Assembly: GCF_014762705.1 (NCBI RefSeq)
Contig: NZ_JABURL010000046.1
Span: forward strand, 1 to 64,000
Direction: 5' to 3'
DNA from: Cyclobacterium sp.
GTDB lineage: Bacteria; Bacteroidota; Bacteroidia; Cytophagales; Cyclobacteriaceae
Length of the DNA: 64,000 bases
The position numbers were made by a program, and so were the translations under genes. The notes beneath the pieces are model-generated. The model saw only the letters and a list, made by a program, of their open reading frames with translations. It did no database searches and was not told where the DNA came from. Shown here piece after piece: positions 17,634 through 26,765 of the stretch (position 1 is the first letter of the stretch; each line of letters begins with the position of its first letter).

Positions 17634-19112
17634 TTATTTTCTGTTGGCCCAGGCCGATAGCAAAAAGCCTACAAGAAAAATTACCAAAGTGCCAAAAACG
17701 ATGGTTAGGTTGGCATGAAAGGTACTCCTGAATGTAGCTCCTTCTTCAAATATCACCGGTGACAAGCTCATCCATCCTATCACTAAAACCCCCAATACTA
17801 CGCCAATGGCGGCATAGCTCCGTTTGATGTTTTTCCCGATAAAACCAAGCAAAAACAAGCCCAGGATTCCTCCGCTGAAAATTGCTGAAAGTGCCCACCA
17901 GGCATCAAGGGCACTTTCAACCCCATTGAAAGCAATGGCGACAATAATACTTAACAAGCCCATAACCAAAGAGGCAATGACCAAAACCTTCATCTCAGCT
18001 TTCTCCTTTAAATCCGGGGAAATGTATTTTTTGAAATGATCTGTCAAAATAATCGTTGCCGAGCTATTGATGCTGGTTGAAATAGTGCTCATACCTGCTG
18101 CAAAAATAGAAGCGATCAACAATCCGGTCATACCCACGGGCAGGCCAGTAACTATAAAATAGGGAAATACCTTATCTGCCTGATCGCCTCCTTTAAAGGC
18201 TTCAGGCAACAATTCCGGCATGGCCTGGTAGTAGGCAAATAAGGCGGTGCCAATAAAGAAAAACAAAAGGGAGACAGGAACATATAACAAGCTTCCCAAA
18301 AGTGTAGATTTTACTGCCTCCTTGTCTGTTTTTGCACTGAGGTACCGTTGTACATAATTTTGATCTACACCAAAATTCTGCAGATTAATAAACAACCCAT
18401 ATATCAGAATAACCCAGAAAGTAGCTTCAGAAAGGCTCCAATCAAAGCTTCCCAGACTAAACTTATCATGGGCAGCAGCTATGGTAAACACCTGACCCGG
18501 CCCTTCAGGCATAGAAAAAAATATTAAAACCAGGCAGGCTAATGCTCCGGATATCAGGATAATCCCCTGAATCGCATCGGTCCAAATTACCGCTGCAAAA
18601 CCTCCCATGATGGAATAAATCAATACACTTATACCTGTGACTACAATTATGATGGGTATACTCCAGCCAAACAGCACATTCATGGGCAATGCCAGCAAAT
18701 ACATGATGGCTCCCATTCTGGCCAGCTGGGTAAGCAGGTAGCAAGCAGACGCATAGGTTCTTGCCCAGCTACCAAACCTGGTTTCCAGGTAATAGTAAGC
18801 CGAAGGGCTTTTAATACCCCGGTAGAGCGGTACAAAAAATTTCACCGCCAGTATAGCCGCTATAGGAATGGACAGGCTGAACACGAATCCATTCCAATTG
18901 GAAAGGTAAGCGTTTCCGGGCAAGGCCAAAAAACTAATACTGCTGACAAAGGTGGCAAATATAGACATCCCGATTGCCCAGGAAGGAAGCTTCCCCCCAC
19001 CTGTGATAAAATCCGTAGAAGATCGCTTTTTATAATAAAAAGAAGCCCCGAATAAGACAATGGCTAACATGTAAACTAAAAAAACAATTAAATCAATAAT
19101 GGGTAATTCCAT
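17634..19112 (-). CDS. Sodium:solute symporter (SSS family), probably for a sugar or sugar acid
   Basis: This is a 492-residue membrane transporter with about 13 hydrophobic segments and the SSS fold. TM1 carries LVYMLAIVLFGASF and the next region FITGGGKLPSWAIGMSIFATFVSS, which is the sodium-site helix segment of the family. Later landmarks are GGFAAVIWTDAIQG near residue 172 and FAAGMSTISTSINSSATI near 340, which holds the second sodium-site serines. It is the last gene of the catabolic operon, 29 bases after the DapA-family aldolase gene, so it likely imports the substrate that the isomerase and aldolase process. Sialic acid is one known substrate class in this subfamily, but it cannot be fixed from sequence. 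Confidence 0.88.
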   Translation of the reverse strand: MELPIIDLIVFLVYMLAIVLFGASFYYKKRSSTDFITGGGKLPSWAIGMSIFATFVSSISFLALPGNAYLSNWNGFVFSLSIPIAAILAVKFFVPLYRGIKSPSAYYYLETRFGSWARTYASACYLLTQLARMGAIMYLLALPMNVLFGWSIPIIIVVTGISVLIYSIMGGFAAVIWTDAIQGIILISGALACLVLIFFSMPEGPGQVFTIAAAHDKFSLGSFDWSLSEATFWVILIYGLFINLQNFGVDQNYVQRYLSAKTDKEAVKSTLLGSLLYVPVSLLFFFIGTALFAYYQAMPELLPEAFKGGDQADKVFPYFIVTGLPVGMTGLLIASIFAAGMSTISTSINSSATIILTDHFKKYISPDLKEKAEMKVLVIASLVMGLLSIIVAIAFNGVESALDAWWALSAIFSGGILGLFLLGFIGKNIKRSYAAIGVVLGVLVIGWMSLSPVIFEEGATFRSTFHANLTIVFGTLVIFLVGFLLSAWANRK

Positions 19113-19141
19113 GCTTCTTGCAGTTATTTTATCTGAATAAT

Positions 19142-20074
19142 TCAGGCATAAGCCTTATATGCTTCCAATCCCTTTAAATTCTTTTCCACCTGTTTCAACT
19201 GGGCTTGACCAAAGGAAGTCAGGGGTGAAGACAGGTAGCCGTTTCCAATTCCCAATACCGCCATAGCAGCTTTTAAGCCCTTTAGAAAACTGGACCCATA
19301 GCTCCCCAATGCATAGATCTCGGATGATATTTCCATGACCATTTGTTGCAGGCGGGCCACCTCTTTTAAATCTCCCCGCTCTGCTGCGGCATACAAGTCC
19401 ACATAAAGCCCGGGAAATAGGTTGGCCCCTCCACTGACTCCTCCATGTCCACCCATCAGCACGGTTGATGCCATCATTTCCTCCGGACCTACCAAAAGGG
19501 TAAAATCGGGTCTGTCCTTAAAGGCATAAAGCATGGCGTTAAAATAAACGGCATTCCCAGAGCTGTCTTTCAACCCCAGAATATTGGGATGTGCAGAAAG
19601 CTCCACTACAGCTTTTTGGGTAAGCATGGTCTTGGTGTGGGAAGGCATATTGTACAGGTAAAGCGGTAATGGCAAAGCGTCAGCCAACCTGGTGAAATAG
19701 GCAATAAGTTCATTTTCTCCAAGGCCAAAATAATAAGGCGGAGCAGCTACGACGGCATCCGCCCCTGCATCTGCTGCTGCCTGGCCCAACACCAGACTTT
19801 CACTGAGAGAAGTGTCTGTCACCCCTACCAGTACGGGGACTCGACCGTTGACTTCCCTGCAAGTCAATTGAATCAATTCATTTCTCAAATGGTAAGGAAT
19901 ATTGGTGCACTCACCCGTTGTCCCCAAAATAAATAAGCCGTGTACTCCTCCTTTCAGTAGGTGAGCAATAAGCCTGGAGGCACTTTGATGGTCCAATTCT
20001 TGGTCATCCTTCAGCATGGTAGCCATGGGAGGAATTATCCCTTTCAGGGGATTCTTTTTTAAGTCGATGTGCAT
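19142..20074 (-). CDS. Dihydrodipicolinate synthase/N-acetylneuraminate lyase family aldolase
   Basis: This 310-residue TIM-barrel class I aldolase acts through a Schiff base. GTTGE (51-55) holds the pyruvate-binding threonines, Tyr141 in YNMPSHT is the catalytic tyrosine, and Lys169 in GLKDSSG forms the imine. The family includes DapA, NanA and 2-keto-3-deoxy-sugar-acid aldolases. The operon has no lysine genes, and its neighbours are a BNR protein and an isomerase-like protein. A sugar-acid or sialic-acid-like aldol cleavage that releases pyruvate is therefore more likely than lysine synthesis. An arginine typical of DapA substrate binding was not seen, but I cannot align it fully. Confidence 0.88.
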   Translation of the reverse strand: MHIDLKKNPLKGIIPPMATMLKDDQELDHQSASRLIAHLLKGGVHGLFILGTTGECTNIPYHLRNELIQLTCREVNGRVPVLVGVTDTSLSESLVLGQAAADAGADAVVAAPPYYFGLGENELIAYFTRLADALPLPLYLYNMPSHTKTMLTQKAVVELSAHPNILGLKDSSGNAVYFNAMLYAFKDRPDFTLLVGPEEMMASTVLMGGHGGVSGGANLFPGLYVDLYAAAERGDLKEVARLQQMVMEISSEIYALGSYGSSFLKGLKAAMAVLGIGNGYLSSPLTSFGQAQLKQVEKNLKGLEAYKAYA

Positions 20075-20139
20075 TTTTAAGTTATTATGTACTGAAAAAT
20101 AGGACAGCCCATGATAGGAGCCTGTTTTACAAAAACCAT

Positions 20140-21306
20140 TTAAATTTTCTCCGGGTCCACGACCACATATTTCACGGTTTCTCTGTCGTAAGTATAGGAA
20201 ATATGAACCATTCCATCCTTACTTTGAATAATGGCCGGATAGCTGTATCCGGCATTATTGGGTTCATTTTCCAGGGTCATAAAAGGCTCCCAATCTTTCC
20301 CATCCGCCGAAATGGCCAGGTTGAGGATATTCCTTCCTTTGGGTTCTTCCCCTTCTTTGGTACTGTGATTATAAACCAGGAGGTGCCTGCCGTCCTGCAG
20401 AGTAAGGGCATCTGTACCCGAATTTGGATTGGGCAGGGAGGTAGCCGCCATCTCAGACCAGGACTGCCCCTGATCCGAAGACCAGCTTTCGGCGATCACG
20501 TCCTGCCGGGTCCGGCAAAGCACCTGTAAATCACCGTTATCATGTATCAATATACTGGGTTGAATGGCATCAAATTCTACCCCATCATTGATGGGGCCGA
20601 CCACCTGCCAGGTCTTGCCATCATCCTTACTGATTTCGAAATGCACTTTCCAAAAAGTATCTCCATCCTGTTCTATTTCTATACTGGAGGGGCTGATAAT
20701 GGTGCCATCTTCCAGCTGCACAGGCTTGTTTTTCACCGGACCCAGGAGGGCACCGATAGCAGGGTCTTCCCCCAGTTTTTGCGGAGCAGACCATGTTTTG
20801 CCCTCATCCTCGGAGGTAATCAACATTCCCCACCATTCCCTGGGGTTTGGACCTACTTTATAAAATAACATGAGTGGCCCTTCCCTGGGCTGAAACAATA
20901 CCGGGTTCCAACAGGGATAGCGCAAGGTATCATTTTGGACCCCGTTTGCTACTTCCTCGGGCCATGACCATTTTCCATCTTTCAGGTGACTTACCCTGAT
21001 CCCCACATCCGGATTCCTCTCGTGGGTGCCGGAGAAAAATGCGGCCACAATGCCGGAAGAAGTTTCTACCAGAGTGGAAGCGTGCACCTGTGGAGTGGGC
21101 CGGTTATCCAGGGGATAAATCAATTCAGCATGAACCAAAGCCCCTTCTCCCACCTCTGCTTTGGGAGGTAGAAAATAGTTTCCTGTGATATCATTTGCCT
21201 CTTTTTGTTGATGCTCTCCTGATTGGTTTTTATCGCTCCCACTTCCACATGCAGCGATAAGGAACAATAAAGAAATACTGATAATTTTTACTTCCAGGTT
21301 TCTCAT
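20140..21306 (-). CDS. BNR-repeat (sialidase-like) lipoprotein, predicted glycosidase
   Basis: This is a lipoprotein of 388 residues (counted from the ATG at 21306) with the lipobox LIAAC. The mature part is a six-bladed propeller of the BNR_2 / 'predicted neuraminidase' type, with Asp-box-like turns SEDEGKTW, SKDDGKTW, SSDQGQSW and SADGKDW at roughly 80-residue spacing. An Arg-containing start (HASTLVETSSG) and the final YSYPAIIQSKDG are typical of that family. The set of sialidase arginines and the Tyr-Glu pair cannot be confirmed here, so it may cleave another glycoside or only bind. This start was chosen because it lies two bases after the upstream stop codon, which gives tight coupling with the isomerase-like gene. 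Confidence 0.82.
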   Translation of the reverse strand: MRNLEVKIISISLLFLIAACGSGSDKNQSGEHQQKEANDITGNYFLPPKAEVGEGALVHAELIYPLDNRPTPQVHASTLVETSSGIVAAFFSGTHERNPDVGIRVSHLKDGKWSWPEEVANGVQNDTLRYPCWNPVLFQPREGPLMLFYKVGPNPREWWGMLITSEDEGKTWSAPQKLGEDPAIGALLGPVKNKPVQLEDGTIISPSSIEIEQDGDTFWKVHFEISKDDGKTWQVVGPINDGVEFDAIQPSILIHDNGDLQVLCRTRQDVIAESWSSDQGQSWSEMAATSLPNPNSGTDALTLQDGRHLLVYNHSTKEGEEPKGRNILNLAISADGKDWEPFMTLENEPNNAGYSYPAIIQSKDGMVHISYTYDRETVKYVVVDPEKI

Positions 21307-21308
21307 AT

Positions 21309-22904
21309 TTAAATGCCGCATAAGGCTGTTTTAATTCCCAATTCGTTCATGGCCGCCGCTTTGGCATAACAAGCCTCCAGGGCTTTTTCCCTGTCCGGTG
21401 CATAAACCACTTGTATATGGTTAGCTTTGTGCCGTGCCATCATCTGATCACGGCTTACCCCTTCCAGCACCCCATGCATGATAGGCCACTGTGGAGTGGT
21501 CATTTTCCACCTTCTTTGCGTTTCCTCAGGAGGAAGTGCTGCTACTTTTCCTATACCCAGATCACAGTGCAAATGATCATTCATAATATACACCCTGCTC
21601 CAAACAATATGACCCGGTTTACTGATGCCTTTCAGGCTGCCTCCCCCCAATCTAAAGTACATGGGAGGTTGGCGCTCACTACTTGCCCCGGAATAGCCAT
21701 TGATAAAATGAGAGGCAGGAGCTGCACCTGAGATCAGAAATACCCAAACAAAAACTTCCTCCCCATCTATGGTAAAATCTTCGCCATACCTGAGATCATG
21801 TAAAGTGTTGTCCCCAGATAAGCCCAATTTTTCCCATAAGCGGTAAGTGATCAGGCTATCCAATCCGGCGCATTCATCTACTTCGTTGAAATGAGGAAGT
21901 GCCCTTCCGGGTAAAATTTCCCTGCCTTCCTTTGTATAGGCAGGCGGGCGGTCTGTATTATTCAATAGCCCTTCCGCCAAATCGCTGGCCACGGCGAGGT
22001 CCTTCAGGCCCTGCTGGTATTGGATCCCGATGGTGTCACAGCCAAATTCATCAGCCAGCCTTAAAGCTGCCAGGTACATTTTACATTGCTCCAGGGTCTG
22101 TTCCCTGGTCAGTTCCGTTTCCGGATCTTTACCCCATTGAAAGTCGACCCCCTTATCCAGAAGCCATTGAAGGACTGCCGCAGCGTCCTGGTCAGTCACC
22201 GTTCTCATGGCAGCATACAGACCTGATTGACTTAGTCTTTCCTTAAAAATCCCGGTAGGGTGTAGGAGGTGGTCAGGGATAATGGCATTAAACATTCCCA
22301 TACATCCTTCATCAAAAACGCCCATGATGGCTTTTTCTTTTTTAAAGGCCCGGGCAAACTTCTCTCCCGTTTCCACTGCATTACCCGGAGCTTCATTTGG
22401 ATCAAAATCCCTCACATGGCCGAGGTCGTGGGTGATTTTACCGGAATGTAACCATTCCCTGAGGCCATTGAGAAAAAAATCATCGGTGAAATCCCTGCTC
22501 CAAAGCGTGGAATATGTTACACCGGCTTTGGTCAGAGAACCATTGAGGTTGAGCATGCCTACCAAACCGGGCCATTGCCCATTCCAATTGGCCAAAGTAA
22601 GTATGGGGCCCTTATGCGTGGTCAGCCCGGCAAGTACATGGTGGGAATATTGCCATACACTTTCCGCTACAATAATGGGCTTATGGGGATCCAAATCCCT
22701 AAAAACCTGCATGCCCATTTTTTGAGAATCGATGAAACCATGACCCTTTTCCTTATCAAAAGGATGGGCACGATGGACCTTTACCTCAAGCTTATCCAAA
22801 ACCTGATGCAAACTGTTTTCCATATCCTCTTGTGCTTGCCAGCAAGTCTGGTTGGCAGACAACCTTAAATCTCCACTGGCTACCAGATAAACTTCTTTGA
22901 TCAT
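21309..22904 (-). CDS. L-fucose/L-arabinose isomerase-like fold protein
   Basis: This is a 531-residue soluble cytoplasmic protein. The N-terminal half (SANQTCWQAQEDMENSLHQ, then KPIIVAESVWQYSHHVLAGL) and the middle (GVFDEGCMGMFNAI near residue 205, GCDTIGIQYQQGLKDL near 288, HFNEVDECAGLDS near 344) fit the fucose isomerase-like superfamily (COG2407), which interconverts aldoses and ketoses using a metal. Candidate metal ligands are Glu and Asp in DEGCMG and NEVDEC, together with late histidines (HCDLGIGK, HGVLEG). Standard FucI is about 590 residues, so this is a distinct branch. A sugar isomerase step upstream of the aldolase encoded in the same operon is the best reading; the substrate is unknown. 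Confidence 0.8.
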   Translation of the reverse strand: MIKEVYLVASGDLRLSANQTCWQAQEDMENSLHQVLDKLEVKVHRAHPFDKEKGHGFIDSQKMGMQVFRDLDPHKPIIVAESVWQYSHHVLAGLTTHKGPILTLANWNGQWPGLVGMLNLNGSLTKAGVTYSTLWSRDFTDDFFLNGLREWLHSGKITHDLGHVRDFDPNEAPGNAVETGEKFARAFKKEKAIMGVFDEGCMGMFNAIIPDHLLHPTGIFKERLSQSGLYAAMRTVTDQDAAAVLQWLLDKGVDFQWGKDPETELTREQTLEQCKMYLAALRLADEFGCDTIGIQYQQGLKDLAVASDLAEGLLNNTDRPPAYTKEGREILPGRALPHFNEVDECAGLDSLITYRLWEKLGLSGDNTLHDLRYGEDFTIDGEEVFVWVFLISGAAPASHFINGYSGASSERQPPMYFRLGGGSLKGISKPGHIVWSRVYIMNDHLHCDLGIGKVAALPPEETQRRWKMTTPQWPIMHGVLEGVSRDQMMARHKANHIQVVYAPDREKALEACYAKAAAMNELGIKTALCGI

Positions 22905-23024
22905 TTTCTCCCTTTTATACTTTTTATGTTTTATTATTCACCTTATATAATCTCTGGCAGTATTACTGGAAAAAGGCTCATTCAGGCCCATGTACCGTTA
23001 AAAAAAACACTGCCGGCCATTATC

Positions 23025-24236
23025 CTATTTTAGCGGGTTCTCATACCAGACGACTCCCAATCCTTTTTTCGTACCATCCTCGGCTGTTTCTTCTGAAGTC
23101 AGAATATCCAGATCCCCATCCCCATCCAAATCGATTAAAGTCAGAAAATCATATTTCACCCCTTTCTCGCCACTGATATCCAGTATCTGCGCAGCAGCAG
23201 CTTGAAAATCCAGACGAGCTATTACACCTGATTTCCCCAAAGCACCCTCAAATGAGGCTACCATGTCCAATTTCCCATCCTGGTCAATATCAGCAATCAC
23301 AACGGATTTCCCCCTGGATCCAGACACAACAGGATAAGGAATAAATTTTTCATCCCAGGTTCTATCATTTGGGGTGAAATGCACCCATCCTTTCACCAAA
23401 TCCGGCACCACAATACCCGGCAAATGGGTGTTTCCAAGCACATACAAACCCATAAACATGGGTTCGCCCTTCTGCAAACCAATGAAATGGTTTTTCCATG
23501 GCTGATCGGCCTGGCCTGGACCGGGGTTTTCCAGCCACCTGAGCCCCCTCAATTCCCCATGCCGGTCAGTGATCAGCAAATCTATGAGCCCATTGTTGTT
23601 CATATCCATCAGTTCGATGGACATGATCCAGCCTGCCCTGGAAATCTCATGGTATTTCCAGGCCTCCAGGTCTCCGGGATCCTCAGGAGATTCCAGCCAG
23701 CCAATAGTGCCATTGGGGTTTTTTGATCCTACAATCAGGTCAGCTCCATTTTTCCCATCTATTTCCAAAGCTCTTCCAAACATCCATTTGGTTTTTCCCA
23801 CTGATGCAGGAATGTCTTCAGATTTCCATCTTTCACTGCGCCGCAGATTGCTTTTCTCTTTTGGAGCCCAGTGAAGGGTAATCCTTTGGTGACTGCCCTC
23901 GGAGAAGGAAACCAAATCCTGATTTCCATCCCCATTCAGGTCTGTGGCGAAGGCATCCTCCACATCCGGGGCTTTGAGCTCCACAAAAGGCCATTTTGAT
24001 TTCGGCTCATTTGGTTGAAAATAAAGCCTTACCACACCTCCTTCTTCCCAGGCTACCACTACGTCCAATTTTCCATCTCCATCCACATCTGACATTTTTG
24101 AACCATCTGCCCCAAAGGAAGTATTGTCTATGGTATGCATTTTCCATGGACTGCTGCTGACAATGCTTTTTTCTTGCTGTCCATGACTGATTAGGGGTAA
24201 CAAAACCAAAGTCATTAAGCCGATAAAGCGATGCAT
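23025..24236 (-). CDS. Secreted FG-GAP/VCBS-repeat protein
   Basis: This is a secreted protein of about 403 residues with a signal peptide (LMTLVLLPLISHG before QQEKS). The mature part has at least five calcium-binding FG-GAP loops of the DxDxDGxxD type: SDVDGDGKLDVVV, DLNGDGNQDLVS, DMNNNGLIDLLI, DIDQDGKLDMVA and DLDGDGDLDILT. Such beta-propellers mediate binding in the periplasm or at the surface. The start at 24236 was chosen, not an upstream in-frame codon, because it follows the DUF1349-like gene's stop by seven bases and places the signal peptide at the N terminus. A 120-base gap precedes the next operon gene, so a second promoter there is possible. Confidence 0.85.
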   Translation of the reverse strand: MHRFIGLMTLVLLPLISHGQQEKSIVSSSPWKMHTIDNTSFGADGSKMSDVDGDGKLDVVVAWEEGGVVRLYFQPNEPKSKWPFVELKAPDVEDAFATDLNGDGNQDLVSFSEGSHQRITLHWAPKEKSNLRRSERWKSEDIPASVGKTKWMFGRALEIDGKNGADLIVGSKNPNGTIGWLESPEDPGDLEAWKYHEISRAGWIMSIELMDMNNNGLIDLLITDRHGELRGLRWLENPGPGQADQPWKNHFIGLQKGEPMFMGLYVLGNTHLPGIVVPDLVKGWVHFTPNDRTWDEKFIPYPVVSGSRGKSVVIADIDQDGKLDMVASFEGALGKSGVIARLDFQAAAAQILDISGEKGVKYDFLTLIDLDGDGDLDILTSEETAEDGTKKGLGVVWYENPLK

Positions 24237-24243
24237 ATTTAGG

Positions 24244-24891
24244 TCATTTAATTTCAACATTGGCAAACCAGCCTTCTTCCAGGGTTTTTGGGTCATGAGA
24301 ACAAATGAATAATCCAAGGAACACCTTGGCATCCAAATCCGGCAGGGTATGGCTACCGATTAGATGAAATCCGGAATCTTTTTCCAAGGCACCTTTCAAA
24401 GTAAATTCATTCCCCTTTCTTTCCAGCATAAGCAGCTTATAATGGCTTTCTGGTGCAAATATTTCGTCCTCCGGATCCCTCATGGCCATTCCTTTTTTGG
24501 ACCTCCATTGTAATACAGTTAGCCCATCTCCATGCAATACTCCGGAAATATGGGCTGCATCATCAGCAATATTTTCCCTTACCATAATACCAATTTTCCG
24601 GTGAGGATCCTTACCTTCTCCTATGAACCCCAGTTCAGTCTGAATTTTAAAATCCCCTCTTTCCGCCCTGAACAGATAATGAAACTCATCCCTTTCAAAC
24701 CAAATGTTATACCCTGAACCTTTTAAAGTATACTTTTCTTCCATCTGATCATATTTGGAACTGCCTTTAATAGCAGGATAACCAATATCCAGGGATTGCT
24801 TGAACAGACCTAAATTGTTTTCAATACAACCTTGACAGATCAAACCTGCCAACAACAAAACAAAAATGGATTTTACCGAATTAGGCACCAT
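24244..24891 (-). CDS. DUF1349-like lipoprotein (concanavalin-like fold)
   Basis: This lipoprotein is 215 residues long, with a signal peptide and lipobox LICQGC (start ATG at 24891; a TTG 15 codons upstream would bury the signal). The mature part looks like a laminin-G/concanavalin-type beta-sandwich of the DUF1349 kind: DEFHYLFRAERGDFKIQTELG, IGIMVRENIADDAAHISGVLHG, and KVFLGLFICSHDPKTLEEGWF. Related sandwich domains (DUF1080) are 3-keto-glycoside hydrolases or carbohydrate-binding modules, so glycan binding or cleavage is likely but not proven. It is the first gene of the six-gene catabolic operon. Confidence 0.75.
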   Translation of the reverse strand: MVPNSVKSIFVLLLAGLICQGCIENNLGLFKQSLDIGYPAIKGSSKYDQMEEKYTLKGSGYNIWFERDEFHYLFRAERGDFKIQTELGFIGEGKDPHRKIGIMVRENIADDAAHISGVLHGDGLTVLQWRSKKGMAMRDPEDEIFAPESHYKLLMLERKGNEFTLKGALEKDSGFHLIGSHTLPDLDAKVFLGLFICSHDPKTLEEGWFANVEIK

Positions 24892-25334
24892 GTTAATGAT
24901 TTTTTTTAAATTTTTCCTATATGAATCCAAAAGCAACCTTTAACGCTGAAAACAACCTCCCAAATGACTTGTTCTTTTTGCCAGATACCCTTGCCCCCAT
25001 TTGAGTCAAGCAAACAAAGCATGTGTTTTCAGTTTTTGATGCAATCCTCATTTGGAAATGCTATTGGTCTTCGTTTGACACATTGTGTCTATTATTCATT
25101 TCATTTGAGATAAAGAGCAGGTAAACCATCTGCCCATTTGGCAGAACAAATTGTTCGTGAATGAAACAAGCCCGGGGTCATCCTACCCCATTTTGAGTAT
25201 TTCTGAAAAATACTACAAGTATTTGCTCTTTGAAAGAAAATGCAGTTAAAAGTCATTATTCAAATTAAAAAGGCTTAACCTGAGGGATAAATTTTATATA
25301 TTGACTGCTTAAAATAGTTAACCTAAATATATCA
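24892..25334. promoter_or_regulatory. Divergent control region with four inverted repeats
   Basis: This 443-base region separates the leftward catabolic operon from a rightward oxidoreductase gene. Within 115 bases it holds perfect inverted repeats GACACA-T-TGTGTC (25077-25089), TCTGCC-CATTT-GGCAGA (25129-25145), GAACAA-A-TTGTTC (25144-25156) and GGGGT-N6-ACCCC (25174-25189). The first and third share the shape GAxACAnTTGTxTC. They are likely operators; the regulator is not in the window. No exact TAnnTTTG promoter box was found here. Confidence 0.5.
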
Positions 25335-26702
25335 ATGAGCCCTTTAAAAATAGACAGAAGAAAATTCATCAAAGGCGGTACAGCATTAATGGCACTTGGC
25401 AGCGTAGGTGTACCAGCTATGGGACTGCAGGCCAGAAAAGCTTCCTATAAAGTAGGCCTGATAGGCACCGGCTGGTACGGTAAAAGTGATTTGTTCCGCC
25501 TGATCCAGGTAGCGGAAGTTGAGGTGGTTGCCCTTGCAGATCCTGATCAAAAATTATTGGATGAGGCTGCAAAACTGGTCAGTCAGCGCCAGTCCTCTGG
25601 CAAAACTCCTCAAACATACAACCACTACAGGCAAATGCTCGATGCGCATGAATTGGACATCCTTTTGGTGGGCAGTCCTGATCATTGGCATGCCCTGCAA
25701 GCCATTGATGCCATACATGCCGGTGCACATGTTTATTTGCAAAAGCCAATCAGTGTGGATGTGATAGAGGGAGAAGCCATATTGGCCGCTGCCAGAAAAT
25801 ACAATAAAGTAGTACAGATTGGCACCCAAAGAAGAAGTACCCCGCACCTGGTTGAGGCTAAGAAAAATATTGTGGATAAGGGATTGTTGGGGAAAGTTTC
25901 CCATGCAGAAATGTGCTGCTATTACCACATGCGGGCCAATGGCAGTCCTGAGGTGCAGCCGGTACCCGATTTTTTCGATTATAATCTCTGGGTTGGTCCT
26001 GGCCCCATGCGGCCATTTGATGGTCTTCCCCACAGGCGTTGGTGGCGCACAATGATGGAATACAGCAATGGCATTACCGGAGACATGTGTGTTCACATGT
26101 TTGATGCCGTAAGGTGGACATTAGGGCTGGGATGGCCCAAAAGTGTCTTTGCTACCGGTGGCATATACGTCCAAAAAGGAGGCAAATCAACCATTGCCGA
26201 TACCCAAACGGCGACTTTCCATTACGATGATTTGGATTGTGTCTGGACCCACCGCTCCTGGGGCACAGCTCAGGACCCTGAATACCCCTGGGCTTATAAA
26301 ATCTATGGAGACAAAGGGACGCTGAAAGCTTCTGTCATGAAATATGAATTTATTCCCCACGGGGGTGGCGAACCCATCAGGGGAGATGTGGTCTATGAAA
26401 GGGAAAAATATCCCGAGGACCTGAATGAAAAGGACATCGAGCTCCATGCTGCACCGGCAACCAGAGACCACATGAGGGATTTTCTGAAGGCAATAGAACA
26501 GGGTGGCCGTCCGGTGGCCGACATAGAAGAAGGACATATTTCTACTGCCAGTTGTATCCTGGCCAATATTTCCATGGAATTGGGCAGACCATTGGCCTAT
26601 GACCCCGATAAAATGATTGTCAAGGACGATGCAGAAGCCACACGGTTATTGAGAAGGCCCTACCGGGCTCCCTTTCAGCATCCAGATCCAAGATCTGTAT
26701 AA
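25335..26702 (+). CDS. Tat-exported Gfo/Idh/MocA family oxidoreductase
   Basis: This is a 455-residue NAD(P)-dependent sugar oxidoreductase. It begins with a twin-arginine signal (DRRKFIKGG) and a hydrophobic stretch, so it is exported folded. The dinucleotide fold shows VGLIGTGWYGKSD near residue 41 and VALADPDQK. The active-site lysine motif reads LQKPISVDV near 135 (EKP in cytoplasmic members). A C-terminal substrate barrel with GDMCVHMFDAVRW near 249 supplies the usual catalytic His-Asp region. It is divergent from the isomerase/aldolase operon, suggesting co-regulation through the shared palindrome-rich region. Periplasmic members of this group are known to oxidise sugars at C3; that role here is inference. 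Confidence 0.9.
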   Translation: MSPLKIDRRKFIKGGTALMALGSVGVPAMGLQARKASYKVGLIGTGWYGKSDLFRLIQVAEVEVVALADPDQKLLDEAAKLVSQRQSSGKTPQTYNHYRQMLDAHELDILLVGSPDHWHALQAIDAIHAGAHVYLQKPISVDVIEGEAILAAARKYNKVVQIGTQRRSTPHLVEAKKNIVDKGLLGKVSHAEMCCYYHMRANGSPEVQPVPDFFDYNLWVGPGPMRPFDGLPHRRWWRTMMEYSNGITGDMCVHMFDAVRWTLGLGWPKSVFATGGIYVQKGGKSTIADTQTATFHYDDLDCVWTHRSWGTAQDPEYPWAYKIYGDKGTLKASVMKYEFIPHGGGEPIRGDVVYEREKYPEDLNEKDIELHAAPATRDHMRDFLKAIEQGGRPVADIEEGHISTASCILANISMELGRPLAYDPDKMIVKDDAEATRLLRRPYRAPFQHPDPRSV

Positions 26703-26710
26703 ATATAAAA

Positions 26711-26741
26711 AAACTCCACCAGCTTTTTTCCGGTGGAGTTT
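26711..26741. terminator. Bidirectional terminator between convergent oxidoreductase genes
   Basis: AAACTCCACC and GGTGGAGTTT form a perfect 10-bp stem. An A tract lies on one side and a T tract on the other, so it serves both converging transcripts. Confidence 0.85.
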
Positions 26742-26765
26742 TTCTCTTTATCAGCAAGAAAAAGG

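Noticed and set aside
17634-24891. Calling the operon a standard sialic acid (nan) operon.
   Set aside because: NanE, NanK, NagA and NagB are all missing, and an isomerase-like gene takes their place.
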